Below are positions 12,949 through 25,218 of a stretch of DNA of 64,000 bases, in pieces; positions within the stretch are counted from its first letter, which is position 1, and the number at the start of each line of letters is the position of its first letter. The notes below the pieces were generated by a model, which was given only the letters and a program-made list of their open reading frames with translations, was not told where the DNA came from and did no database searches. The DNA is from Plantago ovata. Its lineage: Eukaryota > Streptophyta > Magnoliopsida > Lamiales > Plantaginaceae. The stretch is from NCBI GenBank assembly GCA_028274465.1, contig CM051458.1, positions 31,756,692 through 31,820,691 on the forward strand, read 5' to 3'. Made by a program: the position numbers and the translations under genes.

Positions 12949-15900
12949 TTGATTTATTATTTTCGTTCTATATTATGTCTCCTTAGGATATTAGATATGG
13001 CGAGTATCTCGCTCCGTGCTGTCTTGGAGAAGCAAATTTTAACCGGACCAAACTTCCTAGATTGGATCAGGAATATACGTTTGGTGCTGGGGTACGAAAG
13101 GATTGAGTACGTCTGGACGAGGCTAATCCCGTGTGTCCCGAGAATCAGACTGCCGATCAAGTTGCTGATTTGGAATCAAGCCAACAAGGCAAGGTCTGAT
13201 AAGCATCATGAGGATGCTAGATCCGCGCAGTGTATTATGCTGGCGGCAATGAGCGATGAGCTGCAGAGGCAACATGAAAGCATGTTGCCGCATGAGATGC
13301 TGAATCATCTCGAGTCGGTCTTGGAGACGACAGCTAGAAGTGTTGAATTTGATTTGATCAAAGAGATACACAGATGCAAGCTCAATGAAGGAGGGAACAT
13401 GTCTGAACATGTTCTCAAGATGAGAATAAGATCATGGTGATCTTTGTCCTTCAATCATTGTCGAGTTCGTATTCGCAGTTCATCGTTAACCACCATGAAT
13501 GCGAAGGACGTAACACTGCTCGAACTCCATAATCTGCTGAAGACATATGATCAAACTCTTCCTAAGAAGGAAAGGTCGATTATGTATGTTGGGCAACCGT
13601 CTGACCTAAACCCGAGAAACAAAGGTGCTAAGGGTAAGGGAAATTCGGGAGCCAAGGCTAAACACTTCGAGTGATAAGCCTAAGCGTCTGAACCAGAAAA
13701 GGAAGTTCAAGAAGGAACGGTACACACAGATGAATGTCTTTTCTGTAAGCAGAAAGGGCATTGGAAGAATGATTGTCCTAAACTAAGGGCAGATCAAGCT
13801 AAGAAGCCGCCGGCTTCTAGCTCAAGTATGTTTGTTATTGAAATGGACATGACTACTTTTGACTCCAATGGTTGGGTATTAGATACAGCCTGTGGCTCGC
13901 ACATTTATAATAATGTGCAAGGGGCCATTGAACACAGGCTAGTCAAGTAAGGTGAAATCAACTTGCATGTTGGGAACGACAATCCAGCTGAAGCCAAACG
14001 CGTTGGACGCTGCAAGATAGATTTACCTTCAGGACAATGTTTAGAACTTGATAGCGTTTATTTTGTTCCATCCATTGTCAGAAATATTATTTCCATTCCA
14101 TTGTTGGACAATTTGGGTTTTTCCTAATACTTGTTATTTTTCATTAAATGACCAGTATTATGGAAAGGCTCGCTTAGTGAATGGTTTATATATTTTGCAA
14201 AGTAGTCTACCTTTATTTCAAATACATAACAAACAACCGTCTTCAAGTAGGAAGAATAATCCATCTTATCTATGGCATTGTTGGCTAGGCCATATCAATG
14301 AAACACGGATTCAAAGACTAAGGAAGTTGGACTACTTAGAACCATTTGATTTCGAATCATATGGTACATGTGAATCTTGTGTTAAGGGTAAGATGACGAA
14401 CAAACCTTTTGTTGGACAAGGTGTTCGTGCCACTCGCTGCTTAGAGCTCATGCATACCGATGTATGTGGACTTTTTAAAGACCATGCGCGTGGGGGGTTA
14501 TCCTTACTTCGTTACCTTTACTGACGATTTCTCAAGGTATGGATATATCTTTCTTATGAAGAATAAATCCGAGACCTTTGGGAAATTCAAGGTGTTTAGG
14601 AATGAGGTCGAGAATGAATTGAAACTAAGGATAGTCACTCTTCGATCAGATCGAGGAGGTGAATACCTTAGTGAAGAATTTGTCGATTACTTGAAGGAAA
14701 ATGGGATTCAATCGCAACGGACTCCTCCGGGAACACCACAGTTAAACGATGTGTCTGAGAGGAGGAATCGAACCCTGTTAGACATGGTAAGATCAATGAT
14801 TGGATTCTCGACTCTTCCAAAGTATCTGTGGGGATATGCATTACAAACTGCAATCTACATTCTGAACCGTGTACCATCTAAATCAGTGGAGAAAACTCCT
14901 TATGAGTTATGGAAGGGAAAGAAGCCTTCATTAGGCTATCTTAGACCTTGGGGCTGTCCTGCGATAGTCAAGCTGATGCTCACTGATAAGTTAGATGCCA
15001 AGGGTGTCAAAGTATATTTCATAGGCTATCCTCGTCAGACGAGAGGCTATGAATTCTATCATGCTGAAGATCACAAGGTGATCGTGTCTAGAAACGTGAA
15101 GTTTTTAGAAGCTAAATACCTCGAAGAAGAGAGGTTAGATGATATGATAGAACTTGAAGTAATTCAAGACTTTGACACGCGCGAACATGAGGTCTTTAAA
15201 TCTTCTGATTTGGACTCAAGTTCAGTGGGAGCTTTCGAAGCAGGCAAGGGTGATGATATGACACTTGCTAGGCATGTCATAATCAGTGGGAGTCCTGTGA
15301 TTAGATCAACAGTTGAAACCACACCTGTAGAACCCGTTGTCAACCAACCTGTGCAACAAGTTGCACAAGAGCAGCCTCCCGCAAGGGAACAGGGTCGCGC
15401 CCAACGACCAGTTGCATCAGTACCCACTGATAATGTTCGTGTTACACGAAGCCAGAAAAGAAAAGCACCAGAACAAGTCGAGCTCCGTAGGTTGAAGAGG
15501 ATCCTTAGAGGACCTCAGAAGCAAAGCCTTATGATAAAAGACATCAGTGAACATGATGTCGGTTTATCAGATCGAGAAGATCCCGAGACCTACAAAGAGG
15601 CAATAATTGATATTGACTCAGACAAATGGCAAGAGGCCATGGAATTAGAAATGGATTCAATGTACCAGAACCAAGTTTGGAACTTGGTAGACTTGCCCCA
15701 AGGGGTTAGACCAATTGGGTGCAAATGGGTCTTTAAACGAAATACAGATGCCGATGGCAAGGTACAGACGCACAAAGCTAGGCTTGTGGCAAAAGGCTAC
15801 ACGCAAAGGTATGGCATCGATTACGATAAAACCTTTTCACCAGTAGCAAATTGAAGTCCATTCGAATTCTACTTGCAATAGCTGCCTACTATGATTATGA

Positions 15901-17169
15901 AATCTGGCAGATGGATGTAAAGACAGCCTTCCTCAATGGCAACCTTGAGGAAGAGGTCTATATGGTACAGCCGGAAGGTTTTATTAGTAAAACCAGGCCA
16001 ACTGTTGTATGCAAATTACAAAGATCCATCTATGGGCTAAAGCAAGCGTCAAGGAGCTGGAATATCCGCTTTGATGAAGCTGTCAAATCGTTTGACTTCA
16101 TCAGAAGCAAGGAAGATCCCTATTTCTATGCGAGACACAGCGACAAAGGAGTTGTTTTCATGATCATTTATGTAGATGACATTTTGATCATGGGAAACAA
16201 TGTCTCTATGCTAGAAGAGACTAAAGTTTGGTTATCAAGTACCTTCTAGATGAAGGACTTGGGTGAAGCGAACTACATCCTAGGGATCAAGATCTTTAGA
16301 GATAGATCCAAGAGGATGTTGGGAATGACACAGTCCACCTACATCGACAAAATACTAAAGCGTTATAAGATGGACGACTCAAAGAGAGGCTTTCTCCCAG
16401 CTAGGCATGGGATTGTCTTATAAGTTAAGGATGGTCCTAAAACTGATGAAGAAAGAAAAGCAATGAGTCGTGTGCCCTATGCTTCGGCAGTAGGGTCTAT
16501 AATGTATGCAATGAATTGCACAAGGCCCGATGTGGCATATGCGCTTAGTGTCACTTGTCGACACCAACAAAATCCAGGAGTACCTCACTGGACTGCTGTG
16601 AAGAACATTCTTAAGTACCTTAGACGGACTAAAGAGATGTTCTTGGTGCTTGGTGGAGAACCAGAATTCAAGATGTCTGGGTATGTCGACGCTGGATTTG
16701 AATCAGATCCTGATGACTTTAAGTCACAGACAGGATACGTATTCAAATTGAACGGAGGAGCTGTCTGTTGGAAGAGTTCTAAGCAAGCCACGGTTGCTGA
16801 CTCATCCACAGAGGCCGAGTACATTGCTGCATCAGAAGCATCGAAAGAAGCTGTCTGGATTTCAGAGTTCTTGAAGGAATTGAGGGTTGTTCCTGCTCCC
16901 AGTCCAATAACGATTTATTGTGACAATACGGGCGTCGTCGCTCAAGCTAGGGAACCTAGATCTACAAACAAGAACAAACATGTACTTAGAAAATATCACG
17001 TTATACGTGAGATTATAGATAGAGGAGAAGTTAGTATAGAACGTGTCTCAACCACGGACAACGTGGCAGATCCTTTCACCAAGGTCTTATCAGTGGAAGT
17101 CCACTTAAGACATTATGCTAATCTGGGCATTACGCATAAAGGTGACTGGCTCTAGTCCAAGTGGGAGAT
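12949..17169 (+). mobile_element. Element A interior: Ty1/copia gag-pol
   Basis: Parts appear in Ty1/copia order. A gag-like region (from MASISLRAVLEKQIL at about 12997) comes first, then a CCHC knuckle (CKQKGHWKNDCP, about 13740-13785) and a protease segment (WVLDTACGSHI, about 13875). These are followed by the gag-pre-integrase finger (about 14270-14420), the integrase core ([11 protein letters not shown], then [15 protein letters not shown]), a reverse transcriptase with WQMDVKTAFLNG and YVDDILIMG, and RNase H (DSSTEAEYIAASEA, about 16800). A polypurine-type tract (agtgggaga) ends next to the LTR at 17170. The copy is broken, with roughly half a dozen breaks, mostly in the gag-protease part. 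The 5' LTR is not present in this contig. Confidence 0.9.
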
Positions 17170-19264
17170 TGATAGTGTATATGTCCTAGAGACAGTCCTT
17201 ACTAAGGGCATGGTGCCCTTGTAGAGGACATATATGTACTATTACACAGGTCAACGTAATATAATATATGTTTGTTTCATTTTACTGTTGAGTATCGCTT
17301 TCATATTTATATTACACCAGGCTGCAGCATGTCATATCTATATTGCTGTCTGTATTGATACTGAACATGTCCCCTCGGATAGATGACCGATCACACAGTT
17401 AGTGGGAGCTATGTGAGTTATCATCTATCCCAAACTCTCCCTAGTCGTGGTACATCTCGGATGTGGGGGTCTGAATGAACCAGACAAGACTAGTATGCGT
17501 GGAGGTTATACTTGTTGGAGCAAGTGTGAGCCGATCCCACGGCCACGGAACGAACTGTTGGACAATCAAGGAACGTTCCCATAACTGCGCATAGTTGTTC
17601 GAAGAAGCTTTATCGAACAATGGAAGTACCCACCGGACAATCCCATCGATGTATACTCTACACCGACATGTCTATGGGAACCGGTGAGTTGTCGAAGTGA
17701 TGCCATTCGTCCTTTGTACTTACAGGACTTTATCATCACATTTGTTGCTCCATATCCTTGGTGGACCCGTCGATGTCAGCTCTGAATAAGCAGTTGACCT
17801 AAGACACGATCCAGGATTATGGCTAAACACAAATGGGGGTGATAAGTGATTCTGTGAAGGATTCATCTCTCAAGTGTAGCACAGGAGAGCACTGCTCGTA
17901 GTCTGCATAGTTGTGTTGGTAAAGTCACTGGCCAGTGCAAATGATATATTATGATGGTCATAAGTATATCTTAACCAAGCAACTCCCTGAGACGCCCGTG
18001 GATGTATTATTGGGATAGACACTTCATCGATCCTAGATACATTCGAGCAAGTCAGATGAAGGGACATTACCATCGCCGCGTTGAGCGCAACAGGCTTCGC
18101 AACGAAAGGGTTAGCTTTGAGAAACCTCTCAAACGTCCTCACGTATTAATATTGCAAATGGAACCGTCTAGGAATTCCATGTTGCCTAGTCTAGGACTTG
18201 CTTAATACGGTGAGGCCCTATGGGTCACACTATGCGGTGATTCAGCCTATCAGGATATCCTTGAAGATGGAATCGCAATTAATTTGGAATTAATTGTGAT
18301 TGATGGATTATAATTGATTTGGAATTAATTATAATAATTTGTGGCTCAATTAATGATTTCGAATTATTAATTGAATTGGCTAAGTAATTGTATTTTATGT
18401 AAATACAATTAAAGATTATATTTTGGAAATATAATGGAGGTTTGATTGTAAAGGATATGTTAATTTAGAATTAACATATGCACTTGGGCAAAAATCTACT
18501 TGGAGTTTGGATTGCCTTAGAAATATATGTGGGTCCCAAAAGTGGGACCCACGTCCCGTAGGACAGGCGCGCGCGCGCGCGCGTGGCAGAATAGGGGAAG
18601 GAGTTCGACTCCTTCCTATATTAGAAGTCCAAGGGATAAGTTAGATTTTCCTGATTGAGTTTTGATTTGATTGGGAATGAATCTAGACTTGATATTGGTT
18701 TCCTTGTGCGATAAGAATTAGATTCTTCTTCCTTTACGAAGTCTAATTGCTTATGCTTTAGGCTTCTATAGACTATTATATATAGTAGACTATTGGAGAG
18801 AGTTTTACATCCGATTTTACGTGTGATTTTGATACACAGATATTCTACCCAGTTTTCTTAGAGAAACTAAAAACTCTCCCCTCCTCCCTTAGCCTCACGC
18901 GCGCGCACACCGCCACCGGAGGGAATTGCCGCCCCGTCTTCTTGGTCACATAAAGAATATCCTAGCATTCTTCCGATAGGCTGTTCATCCGTGGATACCA
19001 AGGTTGAGGTTCTAGGAGGTGGAAACTAACTCTTATTGTCTTGCAGATATACAGAGTATTGTAGATATCTTCGACTTCGACGAAGGAGAAGATACACCGG
19101 AATATTACGAAGACTTGGAAGCTGCTTTGGAAGTAAGGTTAGTCTTCTAATTGACGTGTTTATATATATACGACATATGCATAATCAATTAACCAGTATG
19201 TTAAGAAAAAATTTTAAAATTCCGCTGCGTACCCTAGGGGTAACTCTGACCATATTTTCTTTCA
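17170..19264 (+). mobile_element. Element A 3' LTR
   Basis: A 2,095-bp LTR starting TGATAGTGTATATG directly after the polypurine tract and ending TTTCA. The next bases, TATTT (19265-19269), are the same target-site duplication seen around the solo LTR at 4024-6111. That ties the two copies to one insertion event. It holds the same (GC)n run (about 18567-18583) and exon-like cassette (about 19047-19137). Confidence 0.92.
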
Positions 19265-19379
19265 TATTTTACTGCTACTCTACGGTTTTTGTTGTAGTTG
19301 TGAATTGCCTTTGGCTCAATACAAATTTATTTGATTAACTAGAATCTGACAAGTTCTAAACCAGTTCATCAGTTACTCC
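19265..19379 (+). mobile_element. Tail of element G LTR and junction into element B
   Basis: After the TATTT duplication the sequence continues the interrupted G LTR (ctactctacgg, then ggctcaataca, ending near 19323). It then passes into element B sequence, which is clearly recognisable from about 19380. The few dozen bases in between cannot be assigned by eye. Confidence 0.55.
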
Positions 19380-21526
19380 TTGCATAGTAAAGCTTATAGA
19401 GTTTACAACAAAAAGGCACAAAAGATCGAAGAATCAGTGCATGTTGTATTCTACGAAAGGACACAAGGAGTGCCTGCTGAAGAAGAAATATCAGAAAGTA
19501 TGAAAAAGCTAATCATACATGAGCAAAGACCTGAATCTGATGCTAGGCAAATCAAGTCAATTGAACTAAATGATGATTCTGACAATGACTCTCCTCCCCG
19601 AAGTCATGACAAGATAAATATAGTTCATGACAAAGAATTTCCAGCAAAAGACGCAGTTGCTCCGGATGTTGCTGAAACTATGCAACCTCCCATGCCTGCT
19701 GATGAGTTACCACAATCTAGCAATGCTGAACAAGCAGTTGCTGATGAACCAATCTCAACAGAGACACAAAATACCAGTAGTACTGAACAAGTACATGCTG
19801 AAGAGTCACATGCTGATGAGCAAACATATCCAGATCCAAAGAGCAGAAAGCCTGTTAACAAATGGATTAGAGATAATCCCTCTACGGATATGATTGGTGA
19901 TATTGACAAACGCCAAGTGACTAGATCCAAAGTTTCTGCTACTCATGGACTTGCTGAAGAAGCAAATGTCGTAGAAGTAGAATCTTTGTTCTCTTGCTTT
20001 TTTTTTAGAAATTGAACCCAAGACCATAGAACAAGCTCTAAAGCATTCTGAATGGATCAAGGCAATGCAAGAAGAACTGGATCAATTTGAAAGGAACAAA
20101 GTCTGGAAACTTGTACCTCTTGCTGGAAGGCAAGAAAGATATTGGTACAAAGTGGGTGTTCAGAAACAAGTTGAGTGAGTCTGGTGAAGTAACAAGAAAC
20201 AAAGCACGTTTAGTTGCTCAAGGTTACTGTCAGACTGAAGGATTGGACTATGATGAGTCTTATGCACCAGTTGCAAGATTGGATGCAATTAGACTTTTCT
20301 TGGCCTTTGCTGCTCACAATGACTTCATTGTTTATCAAATGGATGTTAAAAGTGCATTCTTGAATGGTGAACTTGCTGAAGAAGTCTACTTAGAACAACC
20401 CCCTGGCTTTGAACTTCCCTCAGAAACCAAGATGGTATACAAGCTTCAGAAAGCTGTATATGGTCTAAAGCAAGCACCTAGATCTTGGTATGATACCTTG
20501 GCCAAGTTCTTGCTGGATAATGGTTTCAAGAAAGGTGAAGTTGAAAAAACTTTGTTTACCATGAACCATGATGGTAAAATACTCTTAGTTCAGATTTATG
20601 CGGATGACATAATATTTGGATCTAAGGACAAGCAACTTTGTGATGATTTTGCCAAACTCATGACAAATAAATTTGAAATGAGTATGATGGGAAAATTCAA
20701 TTATTTCCTAGGATTGCAAGTCAAGCAACTCAAAGATGGAATATTCATAAATCAAGCAAAGTATGCGAAAGAAATGCTCATAAAGTTTAGGATCAAAGAG
20801 GAAGAAAAACCTAAAAAGATCCCTATGAGTGTTGGTACCAAATTGGGCTATACTAAGGAAGATAAAAGTGTTGAAGAACACAAGTATAGGAAGCTCATTG
20901 GTTCCTTGTTGTATTTAACAACAAGTAGACCTGACATTCAGTATGTTGTTTGTGTGTGTGCAAGATTTCAATCTGATCCAAGAGAATCACACTACAAAAA
21001 GGCACTTAAGATACTGAAATATGTCAAAGGTACAGTCAATGTTGGATTATGGTATCCTAAAGATTCTGGACTTGAATTGGTTGGTTATTCTGATGCTGAT
21101 CATGGAGGATCAACTCTTGATAGAAAAAGTACCTCTGGAACTTGTCAGTTTTTAGGTACTAGATTAATATCATGGTTCAGCAAGAAGCAAACATGTGTTG
21201 CCAATTCATCTACTGAATATGAGTACATTGCGGCTGGTTGTTGCACAGCTCAAATCATATGGATTCTGCAACAATTAAGAGATTATGGTATTTCTGCAAA
21301 GAAAACACCAATCTTTTGTGATAATACAAGTGCTATTGCTATCACGCAAAATCCTAAGTTCCACTCAAGGACTAAGCACATTGATATTAGACATCATTTC
21401 ATTAGAGATCATGTGGAAAAAGGAGATATTGAGGTTGTAAAAGTAGGCACTGATGATCAACTTGCTGACATCTTTACCAAGCCCCTACCAGATAATAGAT
21501 TCGCAATGCTAAGGTATAACCTTTGA
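19380..21526 (+). mobile_element. Element B pol, second copy: SIRE-like copia RT and RNase H
   Basis: This is the 3' part of a Ty1/copia pol of the SIRE/Maximus type. It begins in the segment just after the integrase core (KAYRVYNKKAQKIEES), then a long acidic hinge rich in Ala-Glu, then reverse transcriptase ([46 protein letters not shown]). RNase H follows ([39 protein letters not shown]). The gag, protease and integrase core lie to the left of element G and are not in the window. This copy is much cleaner than the first one, with about one break. Confidence 0.92.
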
Positions 21527-21564
21527 TTGATTGAATTACCTCAATAAGGGATACAATTGGCAGA

Positions 21565-21932
21565 TTGCTGAAACAGGTATTCAGCAAGCCAAAGTATGCT
21601 TACTTGAATAAAAGCTCCTTCCACTGATTTCTTCTAAAAAGAAATTATAGGTCACTACATGATTGCTGAAAAAGGCATTCAACAAGTAATTCCTTCAAAA
21701 CGGGTATTTGTTAAGAAACTTGATCACTTGCTGAGACGGGCACTCAGTAAGAGAAAAACCTTAAAGATTGTTGAACAGGCATTCAGACAATCAAAGATAC
21801 TGAAACAGGTATTCAAGTATCAAAGGAAAACTCTGAGACTGGAACTCAGAAAAAGAGCAAACTCACTTCTCAGATTTTACCAAAAGATATCTCAAGATAA
21901 AAAGAATTTGCTGATACGGGAACTCAGAAATG
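21565..21932. repeat. Array of seven 23-nt imperfect palindromes
   Basis: Starting at about 21565, 21663, 21727, 21769, 21799, 21830 and 21908 are variants of a unit in which TTGCTGAA pairs with TTCAGCAA around ACAGGTA. The first is almost perfect; the others keep the central C/T-GG-A and most of the CAG arm. The same array is in the other copy at about 8395-8750. Confidence 0.7.
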
Positions 21933-22316
21933 TCTTTTAACTTAAAGAAATATGAGATATCTGATTAAGGGGGAACTTTCAGCAAGAAACAAGGCTGGTT
22001 ACACAAACTCGCTGAAAAGATTCTTGTTTACTTCAACAAGCAATCAAATCCCATAAATCTAGGTAAAATCAATTTGTGACGTTAATCGGGCACAAATAAA
22101 CTCGCTAATAACCATGACATGAAATACAATCGTGGCCATTGATTAAAAGCAGTTTTTGATCTAACGGTTAATATTGCAAAGAGAAAGAGTGCTCTGACGG
22201 TTTTTGTTAGTGAGCCACTACGCATTTAATGCAAAGGCTCCACTAACGCTGTTGAATCTCTGATTTACCCTTGCCGAGAACTCAAAATCGATTGAGCTTC
22301 TTGCACATCAGAGATA

Positions 22317-22327
22317 CTATATAAACA
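22317..22327 (+). promoter_or_regulatory. TATA-like box before the accessory ORF of element B
   Basis: The sequence ctatataaaca sits 131 bp before the ATG of the 909-codon ORF, followed by agttagagaaag and a pyrimidine-rich stretch. Spacing and surroundings fit a plant core promoter. It is conserved in the other copy at about 9133-9143. Confidence 0.45.
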
Positions 22328-22457
22328 AGGAGTTAGAGAAAGACAAAATTCTTTAACTCACATTTCCTTTCTCTGCAAATTTTAGCCTGAATTCACTGTA
22401 CCTCCAGTCAAAAAGCAAAGTAATCTTTTTCGTACATTTCTCACCCTATATAAAGAA

Positions 22458-25187
22458 ATGGCACCAAAGAGACAGTCCTCTAAGACTTCAAAATCATCAA
22501 AGGTTGACAGTGTTGGAAAAAGCACTGCTCCAGTGATAACTCCGGTGACCAACACAGTGAAAATTTTGTTGATAAACGACAGAATAACAGAAAGACCCAT
22601 GCCGCCTACATATCTAGACACTGCAAACTGTGAGATGATGATGCAATGGGGCGGATTTGCCAAACAGAAGTATATCCGATACTTCTATGAACAAGAACTT
22701 GACGGTGAAAATGAGGAGCCGCTTGACTTGATAAAACAGCAAGGCCTTACTCTCTTTATAACAGCTCGCCCTAAGAAAGTGAGTATGTTAGATACAATGG
22801 AATTCTACAATAATGCAGAAATCCAGACTCTGACTAATGGTAAAGGAGTCACTGAAAAAGTGATTTCCACCACAGTTCAAGGTGTGCAAATCGTCCTGAA
22901 ATGTACTGATTTAGCCGACATCTTTCAAATTCCGACCACTGGAACTGAAGATGACATCACTGCCACTGACGAAGAAATTGAAGCCTTCTACAGTGATGTC
23001 AGAAACGAGAAAATGAAGAAAGGAGAGATTGCTCCCGTGAATTGGACAAAGCACGTTAAGAGGAAGCATCTCTGCCATTCACTTTGTCTAGTAGCTCTAC
23101 TACTAATCAAGGTGTTAGACTCCCAAGTCGGAGGAATAGACCAAGTAGGCTTGAGAAGGTGGCCGCTGCTGATGCGTATACATGAGAACAAAACTGAGCT
23201 CAACTGGGCAAAGTACATTTTCAACAGACTTGTTGATTGTGTTACTAAATTCAAGGTTATGGTTGAAGACAACAAGGTTTCACCTACCTTCCCAGTCATG
23301 TATGGACTAAAAATATGCTATATCCTTGAACACTTCAGGATTCAGCTGAGAAACCCATTGCCGATTAAGAAATCAGTATGCAATGTGGGAAGAACCTTCT
23401 ACAAGCAAAATGCACCTAAGCTTGCTGATAAGAAATCAAAGAAGACAACAGCTGCAAATGTTGTCAGCACAAGGCAGCAAGAAAGGTATACAACAGCTGC
23501 AGATGTTGTCACCACTACTCAGCAAGACAATGTTCCAACAGCTGAAAAAGTTGTTGATGAAACTGCTGTAGATGGTGATCAACAAGGTACGTGTACAACA
23601 GCCGTTGCTGAAAATGCAACTACTGACGCCACTGCTGGAGAGAAACTTGAAAAATCTAAGAAGAAAAAGAGGAAAGCTGATGATGACACTCAGACTGCAG
23701 TGTCATCAGCTAACCCCGTCCCTAAGAGAAAACGGACAAGTAACCCAAGAAAGAAAACACTGGCTCGCAAGTCAGTACCAGTTGTCCATGATCTTTCGGA
23801 TGATACTCCCGCAGTTGCTGAAACACAAGTTTCAGTAGATGTTGATGAAGTGGTTACTGAAACCTACTTCAGCAATGTTGAAGTGTTTGCGGAAGCCTTC
23901 AACAATCAACTTAATGTTGATACATCTGCTGAGATGAGACCACAAGGCAGTGGAAACGAAATTCCTGCCTCAATCCCAGATATCTACATAGTAGATAATC
24001 TAGATGATCAGACTCTGGAACCAGCAAGTGATATTGCTGCTGATCTAAGAACCGCGGCACTTGCTGATGCTGCTGATGTTGAAAAGATGGTTGTTGAACA
24101 AGCAACTCATCAAGTTGCTGAAGAACCAGATGCTGAGACTGCAATGGTTCAAGTCCCAGAGATTGCTGAAACACCACAAGAGACACTATTCGACGATGCA
24201 TCTCGTGATGCTGAGAATACTGGACCTAGTTCACCGAAAACATCCATTGACAAAGTTCAGCTTGTGCTGACAGAACTGAGTCAGCAAATGGAGTTGGAGA
24301 TTGAAGACACTTCCAACAAATCAGTAGATATTTTCATGACAAGCAGTGAACTCAAGGGTCAAGATGTCTCTGCTCAACTTGTCATTTCAGAGACAAGGGA
24401 GATTGTTGAACCCGCACAGCTTTCTCAAACAGAGCAAGAAAAGAAGTCTGCTGAAGAACAAGTCCCAGATACTGAAGAAGTTGTCGTTGCTGAAAGGACT
24501 GAGTCACCACCTGTCCTTCTTCAGCAGGTAGTTAACTCAACCATAAGCAAAACTTCACTATCTGAAACTAATTCTTTTGCTAATATAATGATTTCTTTAC
24601 AGACTTCTCAAGATACAAGTCAGAAGGTTGCTGAAGCCTCTGCACCAGAATCCACACCTCCTGCTCAGCAGGATGAACAATTCAAGGATGCTTCTCAAGC
24701 TCCTGAAGCAATGGAAATAGTACCAGCACAAACAAGTGTGCAACATGAGCTTGCTGAATCTCAGCAGGCTCAAAAGGAGACCACTGAAGTGGTTCACATC
24801 ACTGAAGATCCGAAAGTAAGTTCAAAAAAACTTTACTCAGACTTCAAGAAAACTACCTTGACCAGAGTTGCTAAGTCTGTCATTAACTGGCAAAGGTACA
24901 GAAGGATGGACTTTTTTGACCTTCACCTTCATCTGTCCAACGAGAAAAAGAGACTTTCTCTGCTGAAACTCGAGACGTTTGTGCACTCAATACTCCCAGA
25001 AGAGTTGACATATTCTCAGCTCATGAGTTCAAGTCTGATTGGTCTAATCAGGGAGAATATGAAAACCAAATTCAAGAGTGTCTCTCCAGCTGAACAAGCT
25101 GTGATGCTCAAGGGTTCCTTTGTACCCGTGGTGGCTGATCCCCACAAAATCAATGAAGAAGAGGAAGTTACGAGTATTTCACTTTAA
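22458..25187 (+). CDS. Element B accessory ORF 1 (position of the SIRE env-like gene)
   Basis: An open frame of 909 codons. The N-terminus is Ser/Lys-rich (MAPKRQSSKTSKSSK). Residues of about 60-310 form a compact region with YIRYFYEQELDG and NRLVDCVTKFKVMVEDNKV, which resembles the putative plant transposon domain often found in such downstream ORFs. The rest is low-complexity sequence rich in Ala, Glu, Gln and Val with basic patches (KSKKKKRKADDD). I see no clear signal peptide, and only one hydrophobic stretch (LCLVALLLIKVL, about 217-228) that could span a membrane. It occupies the place of the env-like gene of SIRE elements, but I do not claim envelope function. Part of a retroelement, not a host gene. 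Confidence 0.6.
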   Translation: MAPKRQSSKTSKSSKVDSVGKSTAPVITPVTNTVKILLINDRITERPMPPTYLDTANCEMMMQWGGFAKQKYIRYFYEQELDGENEEPLDLIKQQGLTLFITARPKKVSMLDTMEFYNNAEIQTLTNGKGVTEKVISTTVQGVQIVLKCTDLADIFQIPTTGTEDDITATDEEIEAFYSDVRNEKMKKGEIAPVNWTKHVKRKHLCHSLCLVALLLIKVLDSQVGGIDQVGLRRWPLLMRIHENKTELNWAKYIFNRLVDCVTKFKVMVEDNKVSPTFPVMYGLKICYILEHFRIQLRNPLPIKKSVCNVGRTFYKQNAPKLADKKSKKTTAANVVSTRQQERYTTAADVVTTTQQDNVPTAEKVVDETAVDGDQQGTCTTAVAENATTDATAGEKLEKSKKKKRKADDDTQTAVSSANPVPKRKRTSNPRKKTLARKSVPVVHDLSDDTPAVAETQVSVDVDEVVTETYFSNVEVFAEAFNNQLNVDTSAEMRPQGSGNEIPASIPDIYIVDNLDDQTLEPASDIAADLRTAALADAADVEKMVVEQATHQVAEEPDAETAMVQVPEIAETPQETLFDDASRDAENTGPSSPKTSIDKVQLVLTELSQQMELEIEDTSNKSVDIFMTSSELKGQDVSAQLVISETREIVEPAQLSQTEQEKKSAEEQVPDTEEVVVAERTESPPVLLQQVVNSTISKTSLSETNSFANIMISLQTSQDTSQKVAEASAPESTPPAQQDEQFKDASQAPEAMEIVPAQTSVQHELAESQQAQKETTEVVHITEDPKVSSKKLYSDFKKTTLTRVAKSVINWQRYRRMDFFDLHLHLSNEKKRLSLLKLETFVHSILPEELTYSQLMSSSLIGLIRENMKTKFKSVSPAEQAVMLKGSFVPVVADPHKINEEEEVTSISL

Positions 25188-25218
25188 AAACATCTTGAGT
25201 TGGTCATACTGAAGGACG

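Larger units (their letters stand above)
21527..22457 (+). mobile_element. Element B spacer between pol and the accessory ORFs
   Basis: About 930 bp with no convincing gene. The first part (21565-21932) is an array of seven imperfect palindromes near TTGCTGAAACAGGTATTCAG followed by CAA. The last part has a TATA-like box (22317-22327, ctatataaaca) 131 bp before the ATG at 22458, followed by a C/T-rich leader. In SIRE1 the downstream ORF is reached by stop read-through; here the long spacer with a TATA-like box suggests a separate transcript, which is inference. Confidence 0.7.

Noticed and set aside
21659-21940. Basic 93-codon ORF in the spacer of element B
   Set aside because: It covers the palindrome array; the repeated pattern explains the composition and the frame is not kept in the other copy.
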